64,000 nt of DNA from Streptomyces caniferus (GCF_009811555.1 NZ_BLIN01000005.1:3977501-4041500), one strand, 5' to 3'; positions 36,352-44,700 are shown, counted from the first letter of the stretch. Notes: generated from the letters alone by a model not told the origin. Made by a program: numbers and translations.

Positions 36352-37802
36352 GAGAGTCCGTACTCCTTCCAACGGCGGTCGACCATCGCCGCCGTCCGCG
36401 GGTCGGACTCGACCATGTGGGGCCAGCCGCCGTCGCGCGTATAGCCCTCCTCGGGCCACTTCTCCGTCGCGTCGATCCCTGCCTTGCCGCCCCAGAACTG
36501 CTGGTAGGAGGCGTGGTCGAGGTGGTCGACGGGGCCTTCGACGACCGTGAGGTCGCGGGCGTAGTCGGTGTTGCCGAGCGCCCGCCAGGAGACCTCGTGG
36601 AGGTTGTGCACATCGCAGTCGGCGTCCACGACCACGATCAGCTTGGTCAGCGACATCATGTGCGCGCCCCAGATGGCGTGCATCACCTTCTGGGCGTGTT
36701 TGGGGTACTTCTTGTCGATCGAGACGATCGCGCAGTTGTGGAAGCCGCCGGATTCCGGCAGGTGGTAGTCGACGATGTCCGGGACGATGATCTTGAGGAG
36801 CGGCAGGAAGAACCGCTCCGTCGCCCGGCCCAGCGGCCCGTCCTCCGTCGGCGGGCGGCCCACGACGATCGACTGGAGCAGCGGCCGCTTGCGCATCGTC
36901 ACGCAGTCGATGGTCAGCGCCGGGAACGGCTCCTGCGGCGTGTAGAAGCCGGTGTGGTCGCCGAACGGCCCCTCGGGCAGCATCTCGCCCGGCTCCAGCC
37001 AGCCCTCGATGACGACCTCGGCGTGCGCCGGCACCTGCAGCGGCACGGTCTTGCAGTCGACCATCTCGATCCGCTTGCCCTGGAGGAAGCCGGCGAAGAG
37101 GTACTCGTCGATGTCACCGGGCAGCGGTGCGGTGGAGGCATAGGTGACGGCCGGCGGGCAGCCGAAGGCGATGGCGACCGGCAGCTTCTCCCCGCGCTTG
37201 GCGGCGACCTGGTAGTGGTTGCGGCTGTCCTTGTGGATCTGCCAGTGCATGCCGATGGTGCGCTTGTCGTGGCGCTGCAGGCGGTAGAGGCCCAGGTTGC
37301 GCACGCCGGTCTCGGGGTGCTTGGTGTGCGTCAGGCCCAGGTTGAAGAAGGAGCCGCCGTCCTCGGGCCAGGTGAACAGCGCCGGGAGCCGGTCGAGATC
37401 GACGTCGTCGCCCCGGAGCACGACCTCCTGGACGGGCGCTTCCTTCACCTTCTTCGGCGGGACGTGCGTCATGCCCGCGAGCTTCCCGAACGCCTCGCGC
37501 ACACCGACGAAACCGTGCGGCAGCTCCGGCTTGAGCAGTCCGCCGATCTTGGCGCTGATGTCCTCGTACGCCTTGAGGTCCAGCGCCTTCAGCAGGCGGC
37601 GGTCGGTGCCGTAGACGTTCATGGCGAGCGGCATCGCCGAGCCCTTGACGTTCTCGAAGAGCAGCGCCGGGCCACCGGACTTCTGCACCCGGTCCACGAT
37701 CTCGCCGACTTCCAGATACGGGTCGACCTCGGCCTTGATGCGCTTGAGGTCGCCTTCCCGCTCCAGTGCACGCAGGAACGAGCGAAGATCGTCGTAAGCC
37801 AT
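36348..37802 (-). CDS. mqnL: Menaquinone biosynthesis decarboxylase (UbiD family)
   Basis: 484 aa UbiD-type, prenyl-FMN-dependent decarboxylase for the 6-carboxylated dihydroxynaphthalene intermediate of the futalosine pathway. Family segments: LRGDDVDLDRLPALFTWPEDGG (about 127, in part), MHWQIHKDSRNHY, EGPFGDHTGFYTP and GPLGRATERFFLPLLK. The start is ATG 37802. It forms an operon with mqnP, and the ubiX gene that supplies its cofactor is 2.5 kb away in the same direction. Confidence 0.95.
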   Translation of the reverse strand: MAYDDLRSFLRALEREGDLKRIKAEVDPYLEVGEIVDRVQKSGGPALLFENVKGSAMPLAMNVYGTDRRLLKALDLKAYEDISAKIGGLLKPELPHGFVGVREAFGKLAGMTHVPPKKVKEAPVQEVVLRGDDVDLDRLPALFTWPEDGGSFFNLGLTHTKHPETGVRNLGLYRLQRHDKRTIGMHWQIHKDSRNHYQVAAKRGEKLPVAIAFGCPPAVTYASTAPLPGDIDEYLFAGFLQGKRIEMVDCKTVPLQVPAHAEVVIEGWLEPGEMLPEGPFGDHTGFYTPQEPFPALTIDCVTMRKRPLLQSIVVGRPPTEDGPLGRATERFFLPLLKIIVPDIVDYHLPESGGFHNCAIVSIDKKYPKHAQKVMHAIWGAHMMSLTKLIVVVDADCDVHNLHEVSWRALGNTDYARDLTVVEGPVDHLDHASYQQFWGGKAGIDATEKWPEEGYTRDGGWPHMVESDPRTAAMVDRRWKEYGLS

Positions 37803-37889
37803 GCCTTCCAGTATCGGGTACGCACTACCCTGGACGGGTCACCGGGCCCGGCGAGGGCCCGCCGTCGCGCGCTGGGGGCCCGTTCCGCA

Positions 37890-38324
37890 ATGCTCAGGTA
37901 TCTGCCGTTCCTCCTGGTGCTGGCGCTGTGGATCTACGCGTTCATCGACTGCCTGAACACCCCCGAATCCCAGGTGCGCGGTCTGCCCAAGGTCGCCTGG
38001 GTGTTCATCATCCTGCTCTTCGGCGAGGTGCTGGTCGGGCCGGTCGCCTGGCTGGTGGCGGGCAAGCAGCGGCAGCCGGCGACGGGCGGCGGCACCACTC
38101 CCGCCGCGGGGCACCGCAACCACCGTGCGAAGTTCGTGGCGCCCGACGACAACCCCGAGTTCCTCCGGTCCCTGGCTGACGAGAGCAACAAGAAGGACGA
38201 GGCGCTGCTCAAGGACTGGGAGGCCGACCTGCGCCGCCGCGAGGAGGAGCTGCGACGCAGGAGCCGCGACGCGGCGGACGGCGGCAGCGGCCCCGAGGAC
38301 ACCCCGCCGCCCGCCCAGGGCTAG
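37890..38324 (+). CDS. PLDc_N domain membrane protein
   Basis: 144 aa. Two membrane helices (about 3-20 and 38-58) with the motif DCLNTPESQVRGLPKVAWVF between them define the phospholipase D nuclease N-terminal (PLDc_N) domain, here without any catalytic domain. The C-terminal 60 residues are a charged coiled coil (KDEALLKDWEADLRRREEEL). Divergent from mqnL. Start ATG 37890 has only a weak ribosome site. Function unknown. Confidence 0.85.
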   Translation: MLRYLPFLLVLALWIYAFIDCLNTPESQVRGLPKVAWVFIILLFGEVLVGPVAWLVAGKQRQPATGGGTTPAAGHRNHRAKFVAPDDNPEFLRSLADESNKKDEALLKDWEADLRRREEELRRRSRDAADGGSGPEDTPPPAQG

Positions 38325-38396
38325 GGCTTTTGCCCCGCCGTCCGCTCGTCCGCGTGGGGCACGCGCCGGACACGCCGCCGGGCGTACGGTGAGCGC

Positions 38397-38951
38397 ATGG
38401 ACGGTATGGACCGTACGCAGGACTGGGGTCAGGACCGCGACGAGCTTCGTCTGCACGGCCGTGTCGACGGTCACCGCGACCTGACCGGCCACCCCGACCA
38501 CGTCCAGGAGCAGGCCCGCGCCATGCTGGCGACGGCGCTCGCCGAGGCCCGCACCGGTCTCGCCGAGGGCGGCATCCCGATCGGCGCGGCGCTCTACGGC
38601 CCGGACGGCACCCTCCTCGGCCGCGGCCACAACCGCCGCGTCCAGGACGACGACCCGACCATGCACGCCGAAACCGCGGCCTTCCGCGCGGCCGGCCGCC
38701 GGCCCGGCTACCTCGGCACGACGATGGTCACCACCCTCTCCCCCTGCTGGTTCTGCAGCGGCCTGGTCCGCCAGTTCGGCATCTCCCGCGTCGTCATCGG
38801 CGAGGCCCGCACCTTCCACGGCGGCCACGACTGGCTGGCCCGGCACGGCGTACGGATCGTGCTGCTGGACGACCCCGAGTGCGCGGCGATGATGCGCGAC
38901 TTCATCGGGGCACAGCCGGAGCTGTGGCACGAGGACATCGGGGGCGAGTGA
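38397..38951 (+). CDS. Cytosine deaminase of the yeast FCY1 type
   Basis: 184 aa, zinc-dependent deaminase. Zinc ligands and catalytic Glu are in MHAETAAF (H90, E92) and SPCWFCSG (C117, C120). The C-terminal half is closely like yeast cytosine deaminase, including VVIGEARTF, LLDDPECAAMM and the very end WHEDIGGE, which in yeast closes the active site. Bacterial CodA is an unrelated fold. The first 40 residues are variable; ATG 38397 with GGTGAG upstream is the likely start, an internal ATG at 38523 would cut into the core. A role in pyrimidine salvage is inferred. Confidence 0.88.
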   Translation: MDGMDRTQDWGQDRDELRLHGRVDGHRDLTGHPDHVQEQARAMLATALAEARTGLAEGGIPIGAALYGPDGTLLGRGHNRRVQDDDPTMHAETAAFRAAGRRPGYLGTTMVTTLSPCWFCSGLVRQFGISRVVIGEARTFHGGHDWLARHGVRIVLLDDPECAAMMRDFIGAQPELWHEDIGGE

Positions 38952-39173
38952 CCTGCCCGGCCGGCAACGGCCCGCCCCGCGCCCGCAGGGAGGCGCGCCC
39001 TCCGTCACCGTGCAGCGACTCCCGCCCGGCAGGGGGAGTGTCAGCCGAGCAGTCGCCGGCGCCTGGAACCATGGCGAGTCTCTCCGGCAAGTGGCATACG
39101 AGGCTGGTGTCCGTCCCCGTCTCCGCCCTGCCGACGGGCGTGGTGCCGACTGGCTCACCACTAAGGGTGAGTC

Positions 39174-39212
39174 GGGCTGTCCCCCGTCCTTGCACGACGG
39201 GGGACAGCCCTT
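39174..39212 (+). terminator. Strong terminator hairpin
   Basis: Perfect 15-bp stem (GGGCTGTCCCCCGTC with 39196-39210) and a 7-base loop, over 220 bases past the deaminase stop codon, which makes a separate transcript in between conceivable. Confidence 0.85.
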
Positions 39213-39252
39213 GAGGGACGGCCTTTGAGGGACGGCCTTTGAGCGACAGCCC
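39211..39252. repeat. 14-bp tandem repeat, three copies
   Basis: TTGAGGGACGGCCT at 39211 and 39225 exactly, with a third, diverged copy (TTGAGCGACAGCCC) at 39239. It directly follows the terminator and may have grown from its 3' arm. Confidence 0.85.
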
Positions 39253-39377
39253 CTGAGGGGCAGGCCGCTTACCGGAAGGCCGTCAGGCCAGAGTCGGCGC
39301 TGCGTGGACCGGTCCTCTCTTCGCGAGTACCGCAGCAGGACCCGTCATGCTGACCCGGCCGATCGGGCACAGCCGGT

Positions 39378-40889
39378 TCACGCCGGCGGGAAGCAGGGCC
39401 TCAGGGTGTTGGTCGCCTGGACCGGGACGCCGCCGACGGTGGCGGTCGCCGTGTAGCTGCTGGCGCTGATCTGCAGGATGGACAGGCCGGCGTTGAGGGT
39501 GGCGATGCCGTTGGCGTTGGTCACCGCGGTGCCCACCGGTAGGCCGGAGACGAAGAAGGTGACCGTGACTCCCGCTTGCGCCGGCGTGACGGCGGCCGTC
39601 AGCGTCGCCGCGAACAGGCTCGGAATCGGGAAGGGCAGGTTGACGTGCCAGCAAGCGGGCGCCGCGCTCAGCGGGCCCGTCGCCGGAGTGACGGTGATGG
39701 GGAGGGGCGCGGACGCGACGCCGGTGCACGCGCAGGCGGTGCCGGCCGCGGTGACGGTGGCGGTGATGGTTGCGGGCCCGGCGGTGTTGAAGGTCAGCGA
39801 TCCGGTGGCGACACCGGCCGCGTTGGTGGTGGCGGTCACCGGGACCGCACCACCGGTGAAGGTCACCGACCCACCGACGACCGGCAGACCGTTGCAGGTC
39901 ACCACAGCGGACACGGGGGTCGGCTGCCCGACGACCACCGGCCCGGACACCGGCTGGACCACCACCAGGCAGGACGGCTGCGGAGTGACGGTGATGGGCA
40001 GGGGCGCGGAGACGACGCCGGTGCACGCGCACCCGCTGCCGGCCGCGGTGACGGTGGCGGTGATGGTGGCGGGCCCGGCGGTGTTGAACGTCAGCGACCC
40101 GGTGGCGATGCCCGCCGCGTTGGTGGTGGCGGTCACCGGGACCGCACCACCGGTGAAGGTCACCGACCCACCGACGACCGGCAGACCGTTGCAGGTCACC
40201 ACAGCGGACACGGAGGTCGGCTGCCCGACGACCACCGGCCCGGCCACCGGCTGGACCACCACCGAGCACGTGGACAGGGACGGCACGGTGACCGCGTTCG
40301 AGTCCAGCGTGACGGCGGCGCCGATGGCCAGCAGCCGACCGTCCACGATGGCCCCCGTGGTGGCGGTGATCGAGGTGAAGGCGAGGATGCTACCCCTGAT
40401 GGTGGAGCCGGCGCCGAGTGTCGCGGAGCTGCCGACCTGCCAGAAGACGTTGGAGGACTGCGCCTGGTTGATGAGGTTGACGTTGCCGGTGGCTCCCGTG
40501 ATGAGCGTGGTGATCGTCTTGAAGACGAAGACGGCGTTGGGGTCACCCTGAGCGTCCAGGGTCAGTGTCCCGTTGAGGGAAAACGTGCCGGACAAGGAGT
40601 TGTACACGCCGGGCGTCAGGGTGGTCCCGCCGAGTTCCGTCGCGACGGTGGCCGTGACCGGGCGCACCAGCGCGTTGGCGTACCCGTTCAGCAGGTCGGT
40701 CTGAGCCTGCGCCGCGGCAGCGTCGTTCAGGTGGATGGTTCCGGTGACCGTTCCGGGAGGGAACCCGGTCACCGCACCGGCGGGGCTCACTCCGAGGTCG
40801 CCGGCGACCACGGTGGGGCCGGTGTTGGTGATCGCCGTGTTGGCGAGCACGCCGTAGGTGGCGGCGGTGCCCAAAGGTACGGTTGCCAT
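39378..40889 (-). CDS. Ice-binding family (DUF3494) protein with Ig-like repeats
   Basis: 503 aa. Residues 1-200 are a DUF3494 ice-binding-type beta-helix: YGVLANTAITNTGPTVVAGDLG, TPGVYNSLSGTFSLNGTLTLD, WQVGSSATLGAGSTIRGSI. Two nearly identical 99-aa Ig-like units follow (about 212-409), then a third diverged Ig-like unit. Many such proteins act as adhesins or surface proteins without binding ice. No signal peptide is seen: the fold begins right at ATG 40889, which has a good site (GAAAGGAAA, 6-7 bases). A TTG at 40907 adds only six residues. No cell-wall anchor is present. Confidence 0.88.
   Translation of the reverse strand: MATVPLGTAATYGVLANTAITNTGPTVVAGDLGVSPAGAVTGFPPGTVTGTIHLNDAAAAQAQTDLLNGYANALVRPVTATVATELGGTTLTPGVYNSLSGTFSLNGTLTLDAQGDPNAVFVFKTITTLITGATGNVNLINQAQSSNVFWQVGSSATLGAGSTIRGSILAFTSITATTGAIVDGRLLAIGAAVTLDSNAVTVPSLSTCSVVVQPVAGPVVVGQPTSVSAVVTCNGLPVVGGSVTFTGGAVPVTATTNAAGIATGSLTFNTAGPATITATVTAAGSGCACTGVVSAPLPITVTPQPSCLVVVQPVSGPVVVGQPTPVSAVVTCNGLPVVGGSVTFTGGAVPVTATTNAAGVATGSLTFNTAGPATITATVTAAGTACACTGVASAPLPITVTPATGPLSAAPACWHVNLPFPIPSLFAATLTAAVTPAQAGVTVTFFVSGLPVGTAVTNANGIATLNAGLSILQISASSYTATATVGGVPVQATNTLRPCFPPA
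39688..40281. repeat. 297-bp tandem duplication inside the ice-binding-family gene
   Basis: Two direct copies, 39688-39984 and 39985-40281, each encoding a 99-aa Ig-like unit with only a few base differences. Copies this alike suggest recent duplication or ongoing gene conversion. Confidence 0.9.
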
Positions 40890-41453
40890 CGCGGATTTCC
40901 TTTCCAAGGTTTCCGGGGCAGCCCTGATGCCGCCCCGGAACGGTGCGAGTGCGGTGCGCTTTCACCGCTGCGACCGGCGCCTCGGGCACGGGGGGTGAGC
41001 TGTGCCGTCTGCTGCGCGCCGGGATGAAGGGGAGGGATTCAGTCGAGCGTGGTTTTCGCACTCGCCACAGCTGCCCGACCAGCACGGTCAGGCGTCGGCG
41101 GTCCGCGCCGCGTGCTCCTGGGAGTAACGCCGCAGCAGGGGACGCCTGGCGTGGGGCCGTCGTCTGTGGCGGATGTCGAGGGGCCGGTATCACGGCCGGA
41201 TGGAGTCGCGGAGTCGCCGGGAAAGGCGAAGTAGTCGCCCCAATTGGCCACTTGGTGTGCCGACGGTCCGGGAAGGCCGGTTGTCCATCGGGGCGGCCCT
41301 TACCGGGCCGATCGGTTCAGCGGAGTCGGCAAGGTGAGCCGCTTCCCGCTCACCCCGAGTCAAAGCAGTTGATGCCTGTTCGGCTGCATACCCTTGCCCA
41401 TGCCGAGTCCTCGCGATCTAGGTCTGTGTGGATCTAGGCCGGGACTCCAAGAG

Positions 41454-41470
41454 GCTGACTGGCAGTCAGC
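41454..41470. promoter_or_regulatory. Palindrome GCTGACTG-G-CAGTCAGC
   Basis: Perfect 8-bp arms around a single G in the gene-poor interval. It may be an operator for an unrecognised promoter; no gene starts within 150 bases. Confidence 0.35.
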
Positions 41471-41990
41471 AACGACCGGTAGGGGCAACTAACCGGCCGT
41501 CCATGGAGTTCCCCTTACGCAATGCCGCCGGCCACTACTGGTCGACCGGCAATCACGAGTCACCGAGAGGGATGGGCGGCCTCCGGACTCACCATCGCCA
41601 TTAAGGCGCCACCGGCGGGCCTTGGATAGAGAGAGGGTCCACATGTCACCCGGATGGCTCAGCGTGGCCTGCGGCCTCATCGCTGTCCGTTGTGCGCGGG
41701 CGCCCACGGTCGGCGCCTCCCGCCGCCGGCACACCGGGAAATGACGGCGCCGGAATCTCGCAAGTAAGGCTTCTCTGCCTGGCCGTATGCATCGACGGAC
41801 GACACCCGGATAAGGGAAGGCGCCGCCAATATCCCGCCCCGCCAGTGCCACACCATCACGCGCCGCACACCACGTCCGGCCTCTGCCCCCGCCGCAATTC
41901 CGCAGCGCGCGTGACACGAGAAATGATGCGCCGGCGGCAGTGAAATGGGGTGTGGGTTGGTGCACTCTCACGTGCAACCGCCCGGAAGGG

Positions 41991-42019
41991 CGGCCCCGGT
42001 GTTGTATACGCCGGGGCCG
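41991..42019 (+). terminator. Terminator-like hairpin
   Basis: Perfect 9-bp stem CGGCCCCGG pairing with CCGGGGCCG (42011-42019) and an 11-base loop, followed by TTGATCGTTG. Confidence 0.6.
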
Positions 42020-42277
42020 TTGATCGTTGTCCCACCCGTGGGCGCGACCGCACAGCAGGCCCCCAGGCACCCAGGTCCCAGGTCCCGCGTCCGGGGGCGT
42101 GCGGCGGGCCTCCCGTCGGGAGGGATTGCCTCGGGCCGTTCCCTCGCGGACGCCTGGGCCGTTCAACCCATTACTGCGCATCCGTCCGACGGACTCTTAC
42201 CAGGAGTAAGCTGGCATTACCGAGAGCATTTCGCACACCGGCCTTCAAGCTCGTGTCGTTCTCGGCGATTCACGACG

Positions 42278-42301
42278 CCGGGCCGGTTTTGACCGGCCCG
42301 G
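42278..42301 (+). promoter_or_regulatory. Hairpin at the ribosome site of the DUF5994 gene
   Basis: CCGGGCCGGT-TTTG-ACCGGCCCGG, a perfect 10-bp stem that ends 15 bases before the ATG and abuts the GGGCAAGG ribosome site. It may end upstream transcription or affect translation of the gene. Confidence 0.6.
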
Positions 42302-42316
42302 GGCAAGGTCCGCGTC

Positions 42317-42904
42317 ATGACCGCGACCGTTCTCTCCCCACCTGTCCCCGAGGACCGGACCTCTTCGCTGCCCCTCCGACTCCTGCTGGCGCCGGCCGGC
42401 ACCGCTCCGGCTCTGCTCGACGGGGCGTGGTGGCCCCGCTCCCGCGACCTCATGGCGGAGCTTCCCTCACTGACGGCCTTCCTCGACCCGCTGTGGGGGC
42501 GGATCACCCACGTCACGGTGAACCCCACGTTCTGGCCGGTCATCCCACGCAAGGTGCCCGTCAAGGGGCATGTGGTGGGTGTCGGCTGGTTCAAGGAGGA
42601 GCAAGATCCCCACAAGCTGCTGCTGCTCTCCTACACCACCGGCCGTTGGGACCTGCTGGTGATCCCTCCGGAGACCGGTCCCGCCACAGCCGCCCGGCTC
42701 ATGACCGAGGCTGCCGATCCGTTCGGCACCCTTACGGCGAGCGGCCTGATGGGCGCAGCGGAGCAACGCCGGATCGCAGCAGATGCCGACTCAGCCCTGA
42801 TCTCGGCGTGGGACTCCGAAGGCGGCCACGGAGCACGCCTGCCGACCTCACACTCCCCCGCCCGGGTCGTTGCTTCGGTACCGGATACGCCGGAAGGCAA
42901 CTGA
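42317..42904 (+). CDS. DUF5994 family protein
   Basis: 195 aa. RLLLAPAGTAPALLDGAWWPRSRDLMAELPSL near the N-terminus and WFKEEQDPHKLLLLSYTTGRWDLLVIPPET in the middle match the DUF5994 family, common and multi-copy in streptomycetes. Function unknown. No signal peptide or membrane helix. ATG 42317 has AAGG 8 bases upstream, next to a strong hairpin. The last 50 residues are variable. Confidence 0.85.
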   Translation: MTATVLSPPVPEDRTSSLPLRLLLAPAGTAPALLDGAWWPRSRDLMAELPSLTAFLDPLWGRITHVTVNPTFWPVIPRKVPVKGHVVGVGWFKEEQDPHKLLLLSYTTGRWDLLVIPPETGPATAARLMTEAADPFGTLTASGLMGAAEQRRIAADADSALISAWDSEGGHGARLPTSHSPARVVASVPDTPEGN

Positions 42905-42940
42905 GTCCTCCACCAGGCCGACCAGCCAGGAGCTCAAGAC

Positions 42941-43099
42941 GTGGGAGTACCGCGAGCTGCGGAGGACCGTCGCGGCACGGATCGCCGAGAGCGGACGGAT
43001 ACGGGTGGTCCGCGGCCCACGGCCGAGGTCCTGCGGGGGCTGGTGGGCTCCGAGGTCCGGGAGAGCCGGAAGGTTCCAGAAGAGGCCGAGAACTACTAG
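42941..43099 (+). CDS. Possible 52-aa small protein
   Basis: Starts at GTG 42941 with an ideal ribosome site (AGGAG, 8 bases upstream) 36 bases after the DUF5994 stop. The product is charged: an Arg/Asp-rich first half and a helical second half (TAEVLRGLVGSEVRESRKV) ending EEAENY. No family is recognised. An overlapping frame at 42870-43106 is open too but has no ribosome site. Presumably co-transcribed with the DUF5994 gene. Confidence 0.45.
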   Translation: MGVPRAAEDRRGTDRRERTDTGGPRPTAEVLRGLVGSEVRESRKVPEEAENY

Positions 43100-43396
43100 C
43101 GCATGAACCCGGTGATGCGGTTTCTGTCCTCAGCGGCACGTATTCCTAAGGCAATTCCTTGACCATCGCCACCACTTGCCAGATTTTTTAACGACTCGCA
43201 TACACACAGAGAGGTATGTACGTCGGCGGGTCCTGCACATCAGGCCGGCACACACTGAACCGCCATCAAGTCCTTCCCAATGGTGAACAAAATCTGCCAC
43301 CCCACCGCCCCTCGAACACGCAAAACCTATGTTCGACCCATCGCAGGTCAAGGGAAGATTCCGTAGGTCACACCAGCATCGAGATACGGGGGCGGG

Positions 43397-43717
43397 ATGA
43401 GCGCACAATTCGGTGTCGATCCTGAGACTCTCCAAGACCTTGCGGGCAGGTTCGACACGGAGGCCAAGGAACTGGGCAAGCACATCCAGGAGTTCACGGC
43501 GTCCTCGTCCGAGGTCGGCCAGGCATTCGGCCTGCTGGGCGCCTGCGATGGCGCGTTGGCGAAGTACCAGCAGCTGATGCAGCACACCGCCACGGCGCTC
43601 TCACGACTTCCCCAGGTGCTCAACAGTGACGGCTCCCGGCTGCGTCTCAACGCGGAGAATTACAAGGCGACGGACCAGGCCACGAACCACCATCTGCAGG
43701 CCATGACGAGGCCGTAG
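43397..43717 (+). CDS. WXG100/EspC-like type VII secretion target
   Basis: 106 aa, all-helical. It starts FGVDPETLQDLAGRF and has a helix-turn-helix outline of the ESX/EspC-like family, with KYQQLMQHTATALSRLP in the second helix. The classic WxG turn is not obvious. Such small proteins are exported by or chaperone partners of the type VII (ESX) secretion system. The ATG at 43397 follows GGGGGCGGG. A 296-base AT-richer region precedes it. The GC content by eye is clearly lower than that of neighbours. Confidence 0.7.
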   Translation: MSAQFGVDPETLQDLAGRFDTEAKELGKHIQEFTASSSEVGQAFGLLGACDGALAKYQQLMQHTATALSRLPQVLNSDGSRLRLNAENYKATDQATNHHLQAMTRP

Positions 43718-43725
43718 AGGACGAT

Positions 43726-44364
43726 GTGAGCATCAACAGCTGGATCGACGGCAAGGTCCTCGAGATTCTGCAGGCATTCGGTGTGGAACTCCCCAGTGGT
43801 GATGGCGAAACACTGCGCTCGATCGCCCGTTCCTGGGACACCATGGGCACAGAGCTGACCAACACGGTGCGGGCCGTGGACAGCGCAATTTCAGGTGTCG
43901 ACAAGCGGGGCTGGCACGGCCGAGCCCGTGATGCGTTCGAGAAGCACTGGGGCGAGCAGAAGAAGGTCATCGAAAAGGTTGCGAACAACTTCCACCAGGT
44001 GGCCCGCGGGCTTCGGTCCTATGCCGACGAGATCGACAACATAAACGAAGAGATCATCGACATCTGCGTCGAGATCGCCGAGATGGAGATCGCCGGAGCA
44101 GTCCTGTCGGCATTCACCGGGTTCCTCTCCGACATCGTGGCCAATACGGCCGTGGCCGAACGGGTGGCCAAGATCATCGATCTGGTGAAGCTCTTCACCT
44201 CAGCGGCCGAGAAGGTCGCAGGCTTGCTGGAGCGCTTCGGATCCCTGAGCGCAGAATCGGCTGCGACCGGGGCATCGAATCCGACCTTCAAAACCTCGCC
44301 AAGGACGCCGACGAAGCCGGGGAAGGGGCGAAGTAGTCAGTGCCTCCTGAGCCCAATACCGTGA
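43726..44364 (+). CDS. WXG100-domain protein, probable type VII secretion substrate (possible frameshift)
   Basis: 212 aa. The N-terminal WXG100 domain spans about residues 25-110 with the turn W63-H-G65 (GWHGRARDAF) and a helical second half (SYADEIDNINEEI). A hydrophobic segment follows (about 122-150), then a helix. The last 26 residues are Thr/Pro/Lys-rich and unlike the rest. In the -1 frame the sequence instead reads DRGIESDLQNLAKDADEAGE, ending at a stop at 44336, just before the next gene. A frameshift near 44264 is therefore likely. GTG 43726 has GAGG 5 bases upstream. Confidence 0.75.
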   Translation: MSINSWIDGKVLEILQAFGVELPSGDGETLRSIARSWDTMGTELTNTVRAVDSAISGVDKRGWHGRARDAFEKHWGEQKKVIEKVANNFHQVARGLRSYADEIDNINEEIIDICVEIAEMEIAGAVLSAFTGFLSDIVANTAVAERVAKIIDLVKLFTSAAEKVAGLLERFGSLSAESAATGASNPTFKTSPRTPTKPGKGRSSQCLLSPIP

Positions 44365-44591
44365 CGCTGGCGGGCGTGGCGCACAACAATCCGCACTACG
44401 ACCCAGGCTGGTCGGGCTTCTTCCTCGCGCTCCTGGGGATCGCGGGGTGCCTGATCGCCTTCACCGGTGTCGCGGTGACCATCGCTCTCCTACGCGTCGA
44501 CGGACGGAAGACCTGGGGAAACTACGTGATCGGCCCGGTGATCCTCGTCATCGGCCTCGCCACCACCACCGTCGGATTCCAACTGCTGTAG
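44340..44591 (+). CDS. Small two-helix membrane protein
   Basis: 83 aa. Two membrane helices (about 26-50, FFLALLGIAGCLIAFTGVAVTI in part, and 62-83 at the very C-terminus) with a short loop RVDGRKTWGNY. It starts at GTG 44340, overlapping the annotated end of the WXG100 gene but lying three bases after the -1 frame stop. It closes the three-gene unit before a terminator. An immunity or accessory role for the WXG100 protein is possible but not shown. Confidence 0.65.
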   Translation: MPPEPNTVTLAGVAHNNPHYDPGWSGFFLALLGIAGCLIAFTGVAVTIALLRVDGRKTWGNYVIGPVILVIGLATTTVGFQLL

Positions 44592-44637
44592 CCCGGAGGC
44601 GGAAGGCCCACCGCCTAGCAGGGGCGGCTACGGAGGC

Positions 44638-44681
44638 GCGTGGAGCCCTTCCTGAACCGAGCATCAGGCAGGGCTCCACGC
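44638..44681 (+). terminator. Terminator of the WXG100 cluster
   Basis: 18-bp stem with one mismatch (GCGTGGAGCCCT-T-CCTGA pairing with TCAGG-C-AGGGCTCCACGC) and an 8-base loop, 47 bases after the last stop codon. Confidence 0.85.
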
Positions 44682-44700
44682 ACTTCATACTGCGCTTCAC

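Larger units (their letters stand above)
38952..39377. other. Structured intergenic region after the cytosine deaminase
   Basis: Over 400 bases without a supportable gene between two convergent genes. It holds a small hairpin (39147-39176, arms CCGA-CTCACC with GGTGAG-TCGG), then a perfect 15-bp terminator stem and a 14-bp triple repeat. The part 39020-39170 may be transcribed as the end of the deaminase mRNA or as a separate small RNA. Confidence 0.4.
40890..42316. other. Gene-poor interval of about 1.4 kb
   Basis: No convincing gene was found on either strand. Visible elements are a doubled GATCTAGG (about 41415-41440), a 17-base palindrome at 41454-41470, a terminator-like hairpin at 41991-42019 and a leader hairpin at 42278-42301. 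A 33-codon frame at 41643 has a purine-rich site upstream but no other support. The region may be decayed coding sequence or carry regulatory RNA. Confidence 0.45.

Noticed and set aside
41039..41251. 70-codon minus-strand frame starting MANWGDYFAFPGD
   Set aside because: The start looks protein-like, but the rest is Thr/Pro/Arg low complexity and no ribosome site precedes it.
42870..43106. 79-codon plus-strand frame overlapping the 52-aa gene
   Set aside because: It begins inside the DUF5994 coding end and has no ribosome site. The alternative frame at 42941 has an ideal one.
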